DNA from: Mesostigma viride
Lineage: Eukaryota > Streptophyta > Mesostigmatophyceae > Mesostigmatales > Mesostigmataceae
Assembly (NCBI GenBank): GCA_009746045.1
Contig: RPFO01000406.1
Coordinates: 489,501 to 553,500 of the forward strand
Length of the DNA stretch: 64,000 nt
Direction of reading: 5' to 3'
Below are positions 1 to 10,470 of the stretch, piece after piece; position 1 is the stretch's first letter; each line of letters begins with the position of its first letter. The notes beneath the pieces were generated by a model. The model made no database searches and was not told where the DNA came from. It saw only the letters and a list, made by a program, of their open reading frames with translations. Position numbers and translations under genes: made by a program.

Positions 1-18
1 GGGAAAGCAATGGGATAT

Positions 19-97
19 GTGCTTAACTGTCTTAGGGTTCCTGGCTGCACAAGCAACGTGATCTGTGCTTAATTGTGTTAGGGTTCCTGGCTGTACG
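19..97. repeat. Short imperfect tandem duplication
   Basis: Two copies of a roughly 33-nt segment lie about 45 bp apart (near 19-51 and 64-97), each containing TTAGGGTTCCTGGCTG. They lie just upstream of the first ankyrin exon, in what is probably intron. No function is suggested. Confidence 0.6.
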
Positions 98-169
98 ATC
101 ACATTTGGTGCTGAACTGCTGATCTGTGGGTGCTGCTGGCTGCACTCGTATTCCACATGTGCAAAACAG

Positions 170-271
170 GATGGAAGGAACGTGCTCCACCTCGCAGCTT
201 CCAAAGGCCGCCTGGAGCTGGTCAAGTACCTGGTGGAGACCAAGGGGATGGATGTGGACACAAAGGACAAG
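170..271 (+). CDS. Ankyrin-repeat exon (one repeat, phase 0-0)
   Basis: This is a single 34-codon exon encoding one ankyrin repeat, with the family pattern xVLHLAASKGRLELVKYLV followed by a helix-ending KGMDVD stretch. Ankyrin repeats are helix-turn-helix units that stack into protein-binding surfaces; the partner is unknown. The exon starts after an AG preceded by a pyrimidine-poor GTGCAAAACAG, the same acceptor shape used by exons across the window, and ends before GCAAGT, a non-canonical GC donor. It is probably an internal exon of a gene entering from the left edge, with 1738-1842 as a candidate downstream exon. It is more diverged from the array consensus than exons in 5-21 kb, so it may belong to an older gene copy. 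Confidence 0.75.
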
Positions 272-1737
272 GCAAGTTTTATACTACATTTCCCCAAGGT
301 GCATAGCGGCAGAGGCAGACATTCCGAGACCCCTTGCTGCTTACGCCAGTAGGCAGCATGGGAGCCAAGAGCCCGCAACCTGCATTGATGGTCACAGAGT
401 GCACTGAAAGCTGCCTATGTATCATGTGGACAGGGGCTGACGTCTTTTTGAAGGCTAAGGGATGTGAGGCACTAGCATCAGGTAGAAGCAAGCGGAAGGC
501 ATTGTTGGTGTGTAGTTAATCTACCTGTTGGTGTGTAGGTAATCTTCCTAATATTGCCCATAGGTTAATATTGGGCGGAAACCATTTGCCCCTCGGCTTA
601 TAAGGTTCCGCAATGTATTACCAGCGATAATAAAACATATATGGCTATCGCTGGTAATATTGTGCGGAGCCTTAGCCGAGGGGCAAATGGTTTCCGCACA
701 GTATCAACCTAACTCCCAGCTTTGGAGTGCAAGGTTGCGCATCAGTTGGGCACCTGCTGGACCGGATGTCAAGCTAGGAGCTTTGCTTGCGTTATAAAAC
801 AGAACGTTCATGGCAGAGGTATATCAGTATCCATCGAAGCATGCGGTTTGCTTTTTTCTTCTCCATAGTAACCTCTGATCATTATGCCACGGGTGTGCGT
901 TGCCGGCGCTGCTGGGCATCACCTGGCTCCAAACTTGGCAGCACAAGTACCCAGCTTCTGTGTATTGAGTAAGAAAAGGACTTCGCTGAACGTTGACAGG
1001 ATAAATGCAAGTGAGGTCAATACATGCATCGCGAGTCGGTGCTTTAAATGGATGGATCCTACAGGCTGCCCAATAGCTGGGTCATGCACCTGTGGGATTC
1101 CAGCTGGTTACCCAAATGTACAATCTGGCATCCAAAAGCCATCATTGTGTTTCATACTAGTATGTCAACTGCGCATATGGATTGCTGAATATGTTGGCCT
1201 GATGAGTAAACCATGTCGAGCATTCAGGCTGCCAATGTATTACCTTCGGAATTATTTTTTGCTCTGGAAGCTGCAAGATACATAATGGACATCATAGTGG
1301 CCTTGTGGCGTTGGTGACAACCATTTGGCATGGGTGACTAAGCCGCCCTTTCTCCTCCATCCTGTGAGCCGAGCTCTACTGCTGTTTGCAAGCCATGCTG
1401 CGTTTGGTTTATTATCATTTCATAAATCCTGTCAATATTGTCATCATGTCCAATGTCCTAGGTCCTCAAGAAAATCTATCACTTATGAACCGGGCCACCA
1501 ACCTGGCCATCTCCATCACAAGGCTCCAGCTTCAAAGGTCCGGGTGGCCTCACAAGAGCATGCTCTAATAAATTGTTGAAGCCCCCCCCCGTTCGTGCCA
1601 TTGACAAACTAACATGTTTACAACTAGTCTGCACTTGTGTATGTCATGAGCCTGACCGATGATGTGCCTACTGTACTATAGCGCCTTCTCATGATGTGCC
1701 TTCTGTAATGTATGCGATAATGATCACCCGACCACAG
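272..1737 (+). other. Probable intron or intergenic stretch
   Basis: About 1.5 kb lies between two ankyrin-type exons. Open frames at 884-1285 and 1325-1579 show no recognisable motif and no ankyrin pattern. The only structured element seen is the fold-back at 575-697. A C-run lies near 1572-1580, and a short duplicated motif around ATGATGTGCCT occurs at about 1659-1700. Confidence 0.4.
575..697. repeat. Fold-back (long imperfect hairpin)
   Basis: The left arm starts GCGGAAACCATTTGCCCC and the right arm ends with its reverse complement. Pairing continues inward through CTCGGCTTA, then the GTTCCGCAAT and GTATTACCAGCGATA segments, to a small AT-rich loop near 630-640. The arms are about 55 nt each with a few bulges. 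It could be a fold-back transposon relic or, if transcribed, a long small-RNA precursor hairpin. No clear target-site duplication was seen. Confidence 0.75.
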
Positions 1738-1842
1738 TCTGGGATAACACCCCTTGAGGCGGCGGAGGGCGCGAAGCAAACGGGCGTGGTGCAGTTTCTG
1801 CGTGAAGCCGAGCTCAAGGCGGAGCAACAGATTGCCGCGCAG
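1738..1842 (+). CDS. Ankyrin-like exon ending an ankyrin stack
   Basis: This 35-codon phase-0 exon follows CCACAG and ends CAG before GTGAGC. It reads SGITPLEAAEGAKQTGVVQF and then a charged helix rich in E, K and Q. The TPLEAA..G...VVQFL pattern is the first half of an ankyrin repeat, and the charged tail resembles the capping helix after the last repeat. This suggests it closes an ankyrin domain, plausibly the gene that includes 170-271. No partner exon after it was recognised. Confidence 0.55.
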
Positions 1843-3449
1843 GTGAGCCTCGCTGGAGATTTGTTGGGGAGGTGGCGCTGCTGTCCATGGCTTTTCCTGG
1901 CCATCCAGTGGGACGAACCGACATTCTCACTCTGGTGGAGCCAAGCAGACTGTGGCATACCCCAACATCTACAGCACTATCCCATCGGCAGTTGTCAACA
2001 AAATAAAGGGCCACCTGAGCTTTTCTTGAGATATAAGGGATATATATATATCCCTTTATATCTACCATGTGGGGTACCCCGTTGCAGATGTTTATTTGGC
2101 CAAACCCCGACAGCAAGAGCTGTCTTCATATCCTTGGTACGTGTCTTAGTGAGAAAGCAACCTTTATTTTCTTTTATGGCTGGATTCACTTCTGCAGCAC
2201 CCTTGGATTGGAAAATGCTGAACAACACATTGCAACGGGTTATCTATTGTGTGTGAGTTCTCTGCTCTGTGCCTAATTGCTGGTTAGCAAGGGGCGGGTC
2301 AGTTGTGGTGGCTAGGTTAAGGTAACCTTCTGACAGATGCGGTATTTTTTATAGGTTTCCACTTAGCCCGCATATCCTTACCCATTGTATGTACGTGTCC
2401 TTCATGGATAAGCCTATCTTAAACATACACCCACAAATTTTGACTCGGTTAGTGGAACATGGCTCTGGAGCCACAGATGGTCGTTCTGTCAGTGATGGCT
2501 TGTTGAGCTAGATCTTGCTCAGCTACCTGCTCATATTGTCTGTTTAAACCTGAGCGAAGCTGAGAATGCATTGCCTTGTATGCTGACATAGGTGCTGCGC
2601 AGGCATACTGGCAGTGGTACAGGTCAAGTCAGGCCCCAGTTAGGCTGAGCCAGCCTAGGTAGATGCTGCAGTAGTGGGCATCCCCAGTTTGAGAAGCAGG
2701 TCGTTCTTTTGCGTCCTTCGCGCAATAACGAGGGTACAGAAGCATGCCTTATATGGACCAGTATGCAGCCCGGTGCCTACCATACCGCTGGCCCTAGCTA
2801 TGGCCCAGCTGGTTGAAAATTCACTTTGTTCGACTTGACTTCAGGAAGTTTGCACACTTCTTTGTTACGACTTTTATCAGTATTGCAATGATGCATGCAC
2901 ATAGAGAGTATATCCACGGATATGCATGATTGTCAGGCGCCGGGAGAGGCCTTTATATTCTCCCAAACCGGCGCCTCTAAATGCGTTCCAAGCCTATCTG
3001 TGGGCTCTGGATTATGGGGCTGCCTTACTGCATCCTCGAGGCTTTTCCTATGTCAAAGCTCTATTGCACCCACAGTTGGGCCTGCACCATGATGCAGAGA
3101 GAGTCCTCTGTGGCGCCGGCCCACTTGAGGCAGCGAGAGAAGCTAGGGGGCCCTCCCTCCTCGTCGTGTATAGGGGCTTAACGTTCCTGTATTGGTACCC
3201 ACGTGACGCAGTCACGGGCTTTTTATTGATTCATTATTAATGCATGATTTTCATAGGGCGTAAGATCGCACTCTCTGCGAGTGGATGAATCAGTCATCAC
3301 ATCACTGTGGCTTTGTCTTGCACGCAGGGCAGTACCAGCACGGCACCCACATGGTCAAGCCTATTCGCTCTAGTTCCTGTAGTCAAATCCAATTTGACAG
3401 GGTTGTAAGCGGCCTTCCCTTATCGTCTGCAACCCCCTGTGCGATACAG
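1843..3449. other. No recognisable gene
   Basis: This is non-coding or unrecognised sequence. Open frames such as 2926-3240 (104 codons) carry no identifiable domain and no homology to other parts of the window. A near-perfect AT-rich palindrome sits at 2029-2063. The last part is presumably the 5' region or an intron of the gene whose exon starts at 3450. Confidence 0.4.
2029..2063. repeat. AT-rich palindrome
   Basis: AGATATAAGGGATATATA is followed directly by its near reverse complement ending CCCTTTATATCT, with one extra base in one arm. It could form a cruciform or simply be a low-complexity AT block. Confidence 0.6.
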
Positions 3450-3545
3450 GAGGAGGATATCTTCCAGGCCGCGACAGGCGGCAACCTGAAACGCGTCAAG
3501 TACCTGGTGGAGAAGAAGGGGACGAGCCTGGACGGCACGGACAAG
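3450..3545 (+). CDS. N-terminal-type ankyrin exon
   Basis: This 32-codon exon follows GCGATACAG and ends before a GCAAGT donor. It encodes EEDIFQAATGGNLKRVKYLV and then EKKGTSLDGTDK. The pattern (acidic start, IFQAAxxGNLxxVKYLV, no TALH turn) is that of a first, capping ankyrin repeat. It therefore probably opens a new ankyrin protein, with the initiator upstream; an open frame with an ATG at 3285 runs into it, but whether that is exonic is unknown. It is the only exon of this type seen, so it may be the N terminus for the array that follows. Confidence 0.6.
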
Positions 3546-4379
3546 GCAAGTTTTCCTTCTTCTAGGTGCAAGAGCAGAATTTCTTCACATTCTCAGAGGC
3601 CACACCAGTGGATACCAATAAGAGTTCATCACGGCGAAAAATATCATGTAAGATCGGGGTTATTCCAAACTCCGATAGTCTTAGGTGCCTGCATTTGTAA
3701 TTATGTGGCAGTCAATATGAGGGTTTGTGTCTGTGTAAGACACCTGGCTTCCCACCTGTGTTACCGACAGATGTATTCAGCTCCCTTACATGTCCTGGAT
3801 AGCTGGACAACATGAATAGTGTAAGTAGGTCACCATCACGAGTTTGGGCCAGGACCTGTTTTTCTTGTTATTCTTGTGGCACGTACAACCCAGATCCCAG
3901 GATCAAGCAGCAGCTTGTCACCCACTGGCCAGCCAGTGGTGTGTCAGAAGGCAATAGAATGCCATTTCCTAGCTGACACGCGACTAGATAGATGCAGCGT
4001 TCTGCGTGGCATCACATGAGTGCTAGCTGGCATGGCAGGCACGATAGTAGTTGGTTATGGTATTCGTGACAACTGCCATGGATGGCAGTTATCTCGTGGG
4101 TGACGGTCATACTGCAAAGTGGCTTCGCAGATGTTTGCCATGCGTGATGACAATGATATAGTTGGTGGCAGAATAGGCGGTCGGCGCAGGTGACAGTGGC
4201 GGGGAGGCAGGGGCACCATTTTGGGCTGATGTTAGTAATGCTCGTGATATCGGTGTTGTGATGGGGGTGGTGGGGGCAGTCGTGGTAGTGGCGACAGTGG
4301 CGGCGGGGGCAGAGCCGAAGGGCGGTGGTGCTGGTTATGACGCGAGTTTTCATGGAGAATGTGTTTGCCTCACCAAAGG
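3546..4379. other. No recognisable gene
   Basis: Intron or intergenic sequence after the N-terminal-type ankyrin exon. It is GC-rich around 4240-4340 with imperfect GTGG/GGCG runs. Nothing else is supported. Confidence 0.35.
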
Positions 4380-4830
4380 TCATTTTTCGTCTCAGCACCT
4401 GCTGTGCGGATCGGTCTATTACGGTGTCGTAAAACCCCTTCCTATTTTGGTTAATTTGGGGATTGTGGAACGCTGGCTCCTTTTGGGAGCCTTGTTTTTG
4501 GGGTGGTCACCGGCTTGTGCCGTTTTGTATCTAGCAGGCCCTTGCCGGGATTATAGAAGCCTAGCGCGGGCTGAGTCGCCATTTAAGATGACGACACGCT
4601 GCTTAGTGCATGGTGGTAACGAGATAAATCGGCGCCAGGGGGTTGGCGCCAGGGGGGGTTGTTTGGGTGGAGTTTCCTTGCTTCCGCGTGCGAACTGAGA
4701 AACCTCAAGGCCACGGGAACTGCTGCATTTGCGGCAGGACTCCACGTATTGTTTCAATCAAATGCTGGTCTTCTTGGGAGCTTATTAATCTTCTGAAAAA
4801 GGTGTTTATTGGGAAGGCATGCCCCTCCAT
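4380..4830. repeat. Dispersed repeat fragment (third repeat family)
   Basis: From the TTTCGTCTCAGCACCTGCTG motif to TCTTGGGAGCTTATTAATCTT this matches, with substitutions, the repeats at about 28860-29280 and 33500-33920. A shorter copy of its right part lies at about 6395-6570. It contains a doubled GGCGCCAGGGGGTTGGCGCC motif. Its position just upstream of a YPALN exon suggests insertion into an array module. Confidence 0.7.
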
Positions 4831-4870
4831 GGTCCCACTGCATGTGCAGTATCCCTTTTGTGCAAAGCAG

Positions 4871-4963
4871 AGTGGTACCCTGCTCTCAACGTCGCTGCTT
4901 CTAAGGGATGACTTGGACGTGATTAACTAGGGCAAGGGAACATGTTTAGAAGCCAAGGATAAG
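4871..4963 (+). pseudogene. Degenerate 'YPALN' ankyrin exon
   Basis: This is the first copy of a divergent ankyrin exon that starts each module. The splice context TTTTGTGCAAAGCAG and the donor GCAAGT are kept, but the reading frame is broken by TAG and frameshift changes (GATTAACTAGGG where intact copies read a V-M-K segment). The intact form (9221-9313) encodes TRYPALNIAGLRIHLDVMKC. Confidence 0.65.
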
Positions 4964-5096
4964 GCAAGTGGATGTTCTTGGCAGGAGCAGTCTTGTGACA
5001 TGGGCATGTTTTCTTATTACTGTCCAGTTCGGATGCCTGCGCCATGACCTGGGGATGCCTTTTGCTGTTCCTTGCCTCGCCTCTGTGCAAATACAG

Positions 5097-6138
5097 GATG
5101 GGCAAACCGTGCTTCACTTCGCTGCCATTAGTGGTCACCTGGATCTGGTCAATTACCTGGTGGAGGACAAGGGGATGGCCCTGGACGCCAAGAGGAATGT
5201 AAGCGCATCGACTTGATTGCAGCGACCATGTTCTCGTGGCGTTTTTACAAGGTCTTGTTTACTTTTGCATGCCTGCGCCATGACTAGGGGATGCCTTTTG
5301 CTGTGGCTTGCCTATCCTTTATGCAAATACAGGATGGGTGCAATGTACTTCATCGTGCTGCTTGGCATGGCCACCTGGATCTGGCCAAGTACCTGGTGGA
5401 GGACAAGGGCATGAGCGTGGACGACAAGGACAACGTGAGTGCGTCGACATGGTTGCAGCAACCATATTACCAGGGCGTGTTGCATGCGTCGTGTTTACTC
5501 TGGAAGCCTCCGCAATAACTTGGGGTTGCCTTTTGCTGTGCCCTGCCTGTCCTTCATGCAAATACAGGATGGGTCCAATGTACTTCACCGTGCTGCTTTG
5601 AATGGCCACCTGGAGGTGGTCAAGTACCTGGTGGAGGACAAGGGGATGGCCCTGGGCGCCAAGACCAATGTAAGTGCATCGACATGGTTGCAGCAACCAT
5701 ATTACCAGGGCGTGTTGCATGCGTCGTGTTTACTCTGGAAGCCTCCGCAATAACTTGGGGTTGCCTTTTGCTGTGCCCTGCCTGTCCTTCATGCAAATAC
5801 AGGATGGGTCCAATGTACTTCACCGTGCTGCTTGGAATGGCCACCTGGAGGTGGTCAAGTACCTGGTGGAGGACAAGGGGATGAGCGTGGACGACAAGAA
5901 CAACGTGAGTGCGTCGACATAATTGCAGCAACCATATGATCAGGGCGTGTTACCTGCGTCGGGTTTACTCTGGAAGCCTGCCCAATGACTTGGGATGCTG
6001 TGTGCTGTTGCTTGCCTCGCCATTGTGCAAATACAGGATGGGCGAACCGTGCTTCACTTCGCTGCCATTAGTGGTCACCTGGATCTGGTCAAGTACCTGG
6101 TGGAGGACAAGGGGATGGCCCTGGACGCCATGGACCAC
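5097..6138 (+). CDS. Ankyrin exon array, five exons
   Basis: Five open phase-0 exons of 102 nt lie at 5097-5198, 5333-5434, 5568-5669, 5803-5904 and 6037-6138. Each encodes one 34-residue ankyrin repeat such as DGSNVLHRAALNGHLEVVKY followed by LVEDKGMALGAKTN. The acceptors are TGCAAATACAG and the donors GTAAGT, GTGAGT or GTAAGC. Exon starts are 234-236 bp apart, and the introns are themselves about 85-95% alike by eye, so the array arose by exon-intron duplication. The 5568 and 5803 units are almost identical. The product would be a stacked ankyrin scaffold for protein binding; no catalytic domain is visible. The flanking exons 4871 and 6647 are broken, so full-length expression is uncertain. 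Confidence 0.75.
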
Positions 6139-6204
6139 GTGAGTGCGTCGACATGATTGCAGCAACCATATTATCAGGGCGTTTTACCTGGGTCCTGTTT
6201 ACTC

Positions 6205-6640
6205 TGGAAGGCCAAGGGCATGAGCGTGGATGCGGCAAAGCTTTTAAGTGCATGTTCTTGACAGAAACAATTTTATGGTTTGGGATTGTTTTCTTGGTTA
6301 GTGGTATGTTTGGGTGCCTGGACACTGACTCAGGATTACCTGCCCTTTGCTGTGGCTTGCCGTCCCTATGTGCAAGTACAGTATGGGAGCGGTAACCAGA
6401 TGAATCAGCGCCAGGGGGTTGGCGCCAGGGGGGATTGTTTGGGTGGAGTTTCCTTGCTTCCGCGTGCGGACCAAGAAGCCACAAGGCCACGGGAACTGCT
6501 GCATTTGCGGCAGGACTCCACGCATTGTTTCAATCAAATGCTGGTCTTCTTGGGAGCTTGTTAATCTTCTAAAAAAGGTGTTTATTGGGAAGGCATGCCC
6601 CTCCATGGTCCCACTGCATGTGCAGTATCCCTTTTGTGCA
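6205..6640 (+). pseudogene. Truncated ankyrin exon pieces and repeat fragment
   Basis: The stretch AAGGGCATGAGCGTGGATGC (about 6214-6240) is the 3' part of an ankyrin exon with its front deleted. A second start, TATGGGAGCGG after CAAGTACAG (about 6381), is cut off after a few codons by repeat sequence (about 6395-6570) matching the 4.4-4.8 kb fragment. This interrupts the array. Confidence 0.6.
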
Positions 6641-6646
6641 AAACAG

Positions 6647-6739
6647 AGTGGTACCCTGCTCTCAACGTCGCTGCTTCTAAGGATCGACTTGGACGTGATC
6701 AAATGGGGCAACGGAACAGGTTTGGAAGCCAAGGATACT
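6647..6739 (+). pseudogene. Frameshifted 'YPALN' ankyrin exon
   Basis: This 93-nt homologue of the module-opening exon follows GTGCAAAACAG and ends before GTACGT. The WYPALNVAAS beginning and the DLDVIKWGNGTGLEAKD end are in different frames, so it is broken unless spliced differently. Confidence 0.6.
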
Positions 6740-6873
6740 GTACGTGGATGTTCTTTGAGAGGAGCAGTCTTGTGACATGGGAATGTTTTCTTATTACTGT
6801 CCAGTTCGGATGCCTGCACAATAACTTGGGGATGCCTTTTGCTGTGGCTTGCCTTGTCTTTGTGCAAATACAG

Positions 6874-8622
6874 GATGGGCAAACCGTGCTTCACTTCGCT
6901 GCCATTAGCGGTCACCTGGATCTGGTCAATTACCTGGTGGAGGACAAGGGGATGGCCCTGGGCGCCAAGACCAATGTAAGTGCATCGACTTGATTGCAGC
7001 GACCATGTTACTGTGGCGTGTAAACAGGGTCTTGTTCACTTTGGATGCCTGCGCGATGACTTGGGATTGGTTGCCCTTTGCTGTGGCTTGGCTGTCCTTT
7101 GTGCAAATACAGGATGGGGTCGCTGCTCTCCACTGTGCTGCCATTAATGGTCACCTGGATCTGGTCAAGTACCTGGTGGAGGACAAGGGGATGGCCCTGG
7201 ACGCCAAGAGCGATGTAAGCGCACCGACTTGATTGCAGCGACCGTGTTGTCAGGGCGTTTTTACAATGTCTTGTATACTTTTGCGTTCCTGCGGAGTGAC
7301 TTGGGGATGCCTTTTGCTGTGGCTTAGCTGTCCTTTGTTCAAGTACAGAATGGTTGGACTGCTCTCCACCTTGCTGCTGGCGAGGGCCACCTGGAGGTGG
7401 TCAACTACCTGGTGGAGGACAAGGGGATGAGGGTGGAGGACAAGGACCACGTGAGTGCGTCGACATGATTGCAACAACCATATTATTAGGGCGTGTTACC
7501 TGCGTCGGGTTTACCCTGGAGGCCTGCGCAATGACTTGGGATGCTGTGTGCTGTGGCTTGCCTCCCCTTCGTGCAAATACAGGATGGGGTCACTGCTCTT
7601 CACCTTGCTGCTGGCGACGGCCGCCTGGAGGTGGTCAAGTACCTGGCGGAGGCCGAGGGCATGAGTGTGGACGCCAAGGACAACGTGAGTGCGTCGACAT
7701 GGTTGCAGAGGCCATATTAACAGGGTGTGTTACCTGCGTCGTGTTTACCCTGGAGGCCTGCGCAATGACTTGGGATGCTGTGTGCTGTGGCTTGCCTCCC
7801 CTTTCCAATACAGGATGGGTGGACTGCTCTCCACTATGCTGCTGGCAATGGCCACCTGGAGGTGGTCAAGTACCTGGTGGAGGCCGAGGGCATGAGCGTG
7901 GACGCCATGGACCACGTGAGTGCGTCGACATGATTGCAGAGGCCATATTAACAGGGTGTGTTACCTGCGTCGTGCTTACTCTGGAGGCCTGCGCAATGAC
8001 TTGGGGATGCCCAATTCTGTGGCTTGCCTCCCCTTTGTGCCAATACAGAATCGGCGGACTGCTCTTCACTGTGCGGCTTTCAACAACCACGTGGAGATGG
8101 TCAAGTACCTGGTGGATGCCGAGGGCATGAGCGTGGACGCCAAGGACAAAGTGAGCGCGTCGACAATATTGCAGAGGCCATATTATCATGGCGTGAAACC
8201 TGCGCCAGGTTTACTCTGGAGGCCTGCGCAATGACTTGGGATGCTGTGTGCTGTGGCTTGCCTCCCCTTTGTGCCAATACAGAATGGGTGGACTGCTCTC
8301 CACCTTGCTGCTGGCGAGGGCCACCTGGAGGTGGTCAAGTACCTGGTGGAGGGCAAGGGGATGAGCGTGGACGACAAGGACCACGTGAGTGCATGGACTT
8401 GCTTGCAGGGGTCATGGAATCGGGGCTTTTTTTAAAGGTCTTGTTTAGTGTGGATGCCTGCGCAATGACTTCAGGCTGCCCTTTGCTGTGGCTTGCCTCC
8501 CCTTTCTGTAAGTACAGCATGGGGTGACTGCTCTCCACATCGCTGCTCGGAACGGCCGCCTGGGGGTGGTCAAGTACCTGGTGGAGGACAAGGGCATGAA
8601 CGTGGACGATGCCGAGGACATT
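6874..8622 (+). CDS. Ankyrin exon array, eight exons
   Basis: Eight open phase-0 exons lie at 6874-6975, 7113-7214, 7349-7450, 7583-7684, 7814-7915, 8049-8150, 8283-8384 and 8518-8622 (the last has 35 codons through an extra A in VDDAEDI). A typical repeat is DGVTALHLAAGDGRLEVVKY. Exon start spacing is 231-239 bp. This is the longest uninterrupted run of intact exons in the window and the best candidate for a translated ankyrin domain of about 275 residues. The terminal motif alternates between MSVDAKDN, MALDAKxN and VDDKDH types. Introns share the 3' stretch TGGCTTGCCTCCCCTTTGTG. The next exon downstream appears to be the tail block near 8.7-9.1 kb. Confidence 0.8.
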
Positions 8623-8699
8623 GTAAGTACATGGGCCCTATTAGTTTTTTCATGACATCTGGGCGTGTTCTCTTCCTGTTTAGTTAGGCTGACTGGGCT

Positions 8700-9140
8700 C
8701 TAAGTGTGTGATCCAAGCGGGTATTACAGCCTTCCTTGAAGCGGCATTGCTGTGTAACACACAGACCAGGTTAGGCGGTGGGTCGCTGTTAATCAGTCCT
8801 ACGGTAGAGTGCTCGGGCCATGTACAGAGAATCCTGGGTTGCACAAGGGTCCCTGGTCCTGGAGGAGCTGTTGCGTCAGAACCATGTAGGGGCCAGCACC
8901 GCTGGGGATGCGGTGCGCCGCTTAGCGTTTCGCCAGCGTTGGATCTAGGCAAAGGTTCTTCTTGTGGCGGGGGTGACAATTTTAGCATCCTCTTTGCAGC
9001 CTCCCACCGTCCCATGCATGCTGCTCCCAGGGACACGCTCCTGGTTGTGAACAGGACATATGCTCAAGCCAGCTAAGGCTTCATCACGCAAGCAACAAAG
9101 CTGGATTGGGTGGCAAGTGGGTTTGTCAGATAGCGTGAAT
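8700..9140 (+). pseudogene. Module tail block, copy 1 (frameshifted)
   Basis: This is homologous to the open tail at 9908-10382. It reads QAGITAFLEAALLCNTQTRL at the start and APRDTLLVVNRTYAQAS near the end, but the middle has shifted frame and TAA follows Q-A-S. The block recurs after each ankyrin module, so it is the conserved 3' part of the duplicated gene. No known domain was recognised. Confidence 0.55.
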
Positions 9141-9220
9141 CTGTAAAAGAGGCGTTACTTTGGCTGGCCTGCCCTTTAATGGTCCCACTGCATGTTCAGT
9201 ATCCCTTTTGTGCAAAGCAG

Positions 9221-9781
9221 ACTAGGTACCCTGCTCTCAACATCGCTGGTTTAAGGATCCACTTGGACGTGATGAAGTGTGGCGAGGGAACATGTTTGGA
9301 AGCCAAGGATAATGCAAGTGGATGTGCTTGGCAGGAGCAGACGTGTTTTAAAGGGTATGTTGTTGTGATAACTGTCCAGTTTGGATGGCAATGACCTGGG
9401 GGTGCTCTTTGCTGCGGCGTGCCTTCCCTTTGTGCGAATTCAGGTTGGGTATACTTCTCTCCACCATGCTGCTGGCGAGGGCCACCTGGAGGTGGTCAAG
9501 TACCTGCTGGAGGACAAGGGCATGAGCGTGTACGATGCCAAGGACAATGTAAGTGCATGGGCCCGATTAGTGCGGTCATCTACTCTGGGCCTGTATTCAT
9601 CCTGTTTATTTAGGCCGAATTCGTTGGCGTAACTTGTGTAGCCCATTGGTGTGGCTTGCCTGTCGTTTGCGCAAAATAGTATGGGCACAATGTGCTCTAT
9701 GATGCTGCTGCAAGGGGCCACCTTGAGGTGGTCAAGTACTTGTTGCAGGACAAAGGGATGAGCCGGGATACGGTCAAGAAT
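9221..9781 (+). CDS. Short ankyrin module (three exons)
   Basis: Three open phase-0 exons lie at 9221-9313 (the 31-codon YPALN exon, GCAAGT donor), 9444-9548 (VGYTSLHHAAGEGHLEVVKY, 35 codons with VYDAKDN) and 9680-9781 (YGHNVLYDAAARGHLEVVKY, after CAAAATAG). The last is a distinct class that most often precedes the tail block, and its upstream intron is a distinct class too (containing CCTGTTTATTTAGG). Together they form a minimal complete module: opener, canonical repeat, pre-tail repeat. The coordinates from about 9508 onward are duplicated at 11918. Confidence 0.7.
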
Positions 9782-9907
9782 GTAAGTGCATGTCCTTGAC
9801 AGAAACAGTTTAGAATCGGGGCGTACCTCCATGCTACCTGTCTAGTTCGCATACCTGTGCAATGACTTGGGCATGCCCTTTCTTATGGCATGCCTTCCTG
9901 CTAGCAG

Positions 9908-10382
9908 ATGCTTGTTCCATATTTACAATGCGAACGGGCTCAAATGGTGTGGCTCAAGCGGGCATGAAAGCCTTCCTTGAAGTGGCATCGCTGTCTAATA
10001 CGCACACCAAGTTACGCGGTGGGTCTCTGTCGATGAAATCTATGGCAGAGTGCTCGGGCCATGAACAAAATTCTGGCATTGCACAAGGGTCCCTCGTTCT
10101 GGAGGAGCTGTTGCGTCAGAATCATTTAGGGGCCATGGAGCGCCGCTGGGGATGTGGCGCGCCGCTTAGCGTTTCGCCAGCGTTGGATCTAGGTAGTCTA
10201 CCAAGGGTTCTTCGTGTGGCGGGTGCTGGGTTGAACATCCTCTTTGCAGCCTCCCCCCCCTCCATGCATGCTGCTCTCAGGGACACGCTCTTTGTTGTGA
10301 ACAGGACATGTGCTCAAGCCAGCAAAGGCTTCATCACGCAAGCAACAAAGCTGGATTGGGTGGCAAGTGGGTTTGTCAGATA
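9908..10382 (+). CDS. Module tail block, open copy
   Basis: An open frame of about 155 codons starts near the intron-exon boundary CTGCTAGCAG and ends at TAG. It includes NGVAQAGMKAFLEVASLSNT, SGIAQGSLVLEELLRQNHLG, VAGAGLNILFAA and FVVNRTCAQASKGFITQATK. It is not a recognised family. The LVLEELLRQNHL and LRVAGAGLNILFAAS parts look like amphipathic helices. Splicing in strict phase 0 from the preceding exon would instead give a stop after 19 codons, so either the frame used here or a short tail is correct; I cannot decide. The sequence is duplicated at 12318-12807. Confidence 0.45.
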
Positions 10383-10470
10383 GCGTGAATCTGTAAAAGA
10401 GACGTTACTTTGGCTGGCCTGCCCTTTAATGGTCCCACTGCATGTTCAGTATCCCTCTTGTGCAAAACAG

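Noticed and set aside
4258-4698. 146-codon frame starting MMGVVGAVVVVATV as a membrane protein
   Set aside because: It runs from simple-sequence DNA into a dispersed repeat and has no splice or homologue support elsewhere in the window.
7354-8130. 258-codon open frame with CW-rich and glycine-rich runs
   Set aside because: It is an alternative-frame shadow running through several ankyrin exons and introns; the ankyrin frame explains the sequence.
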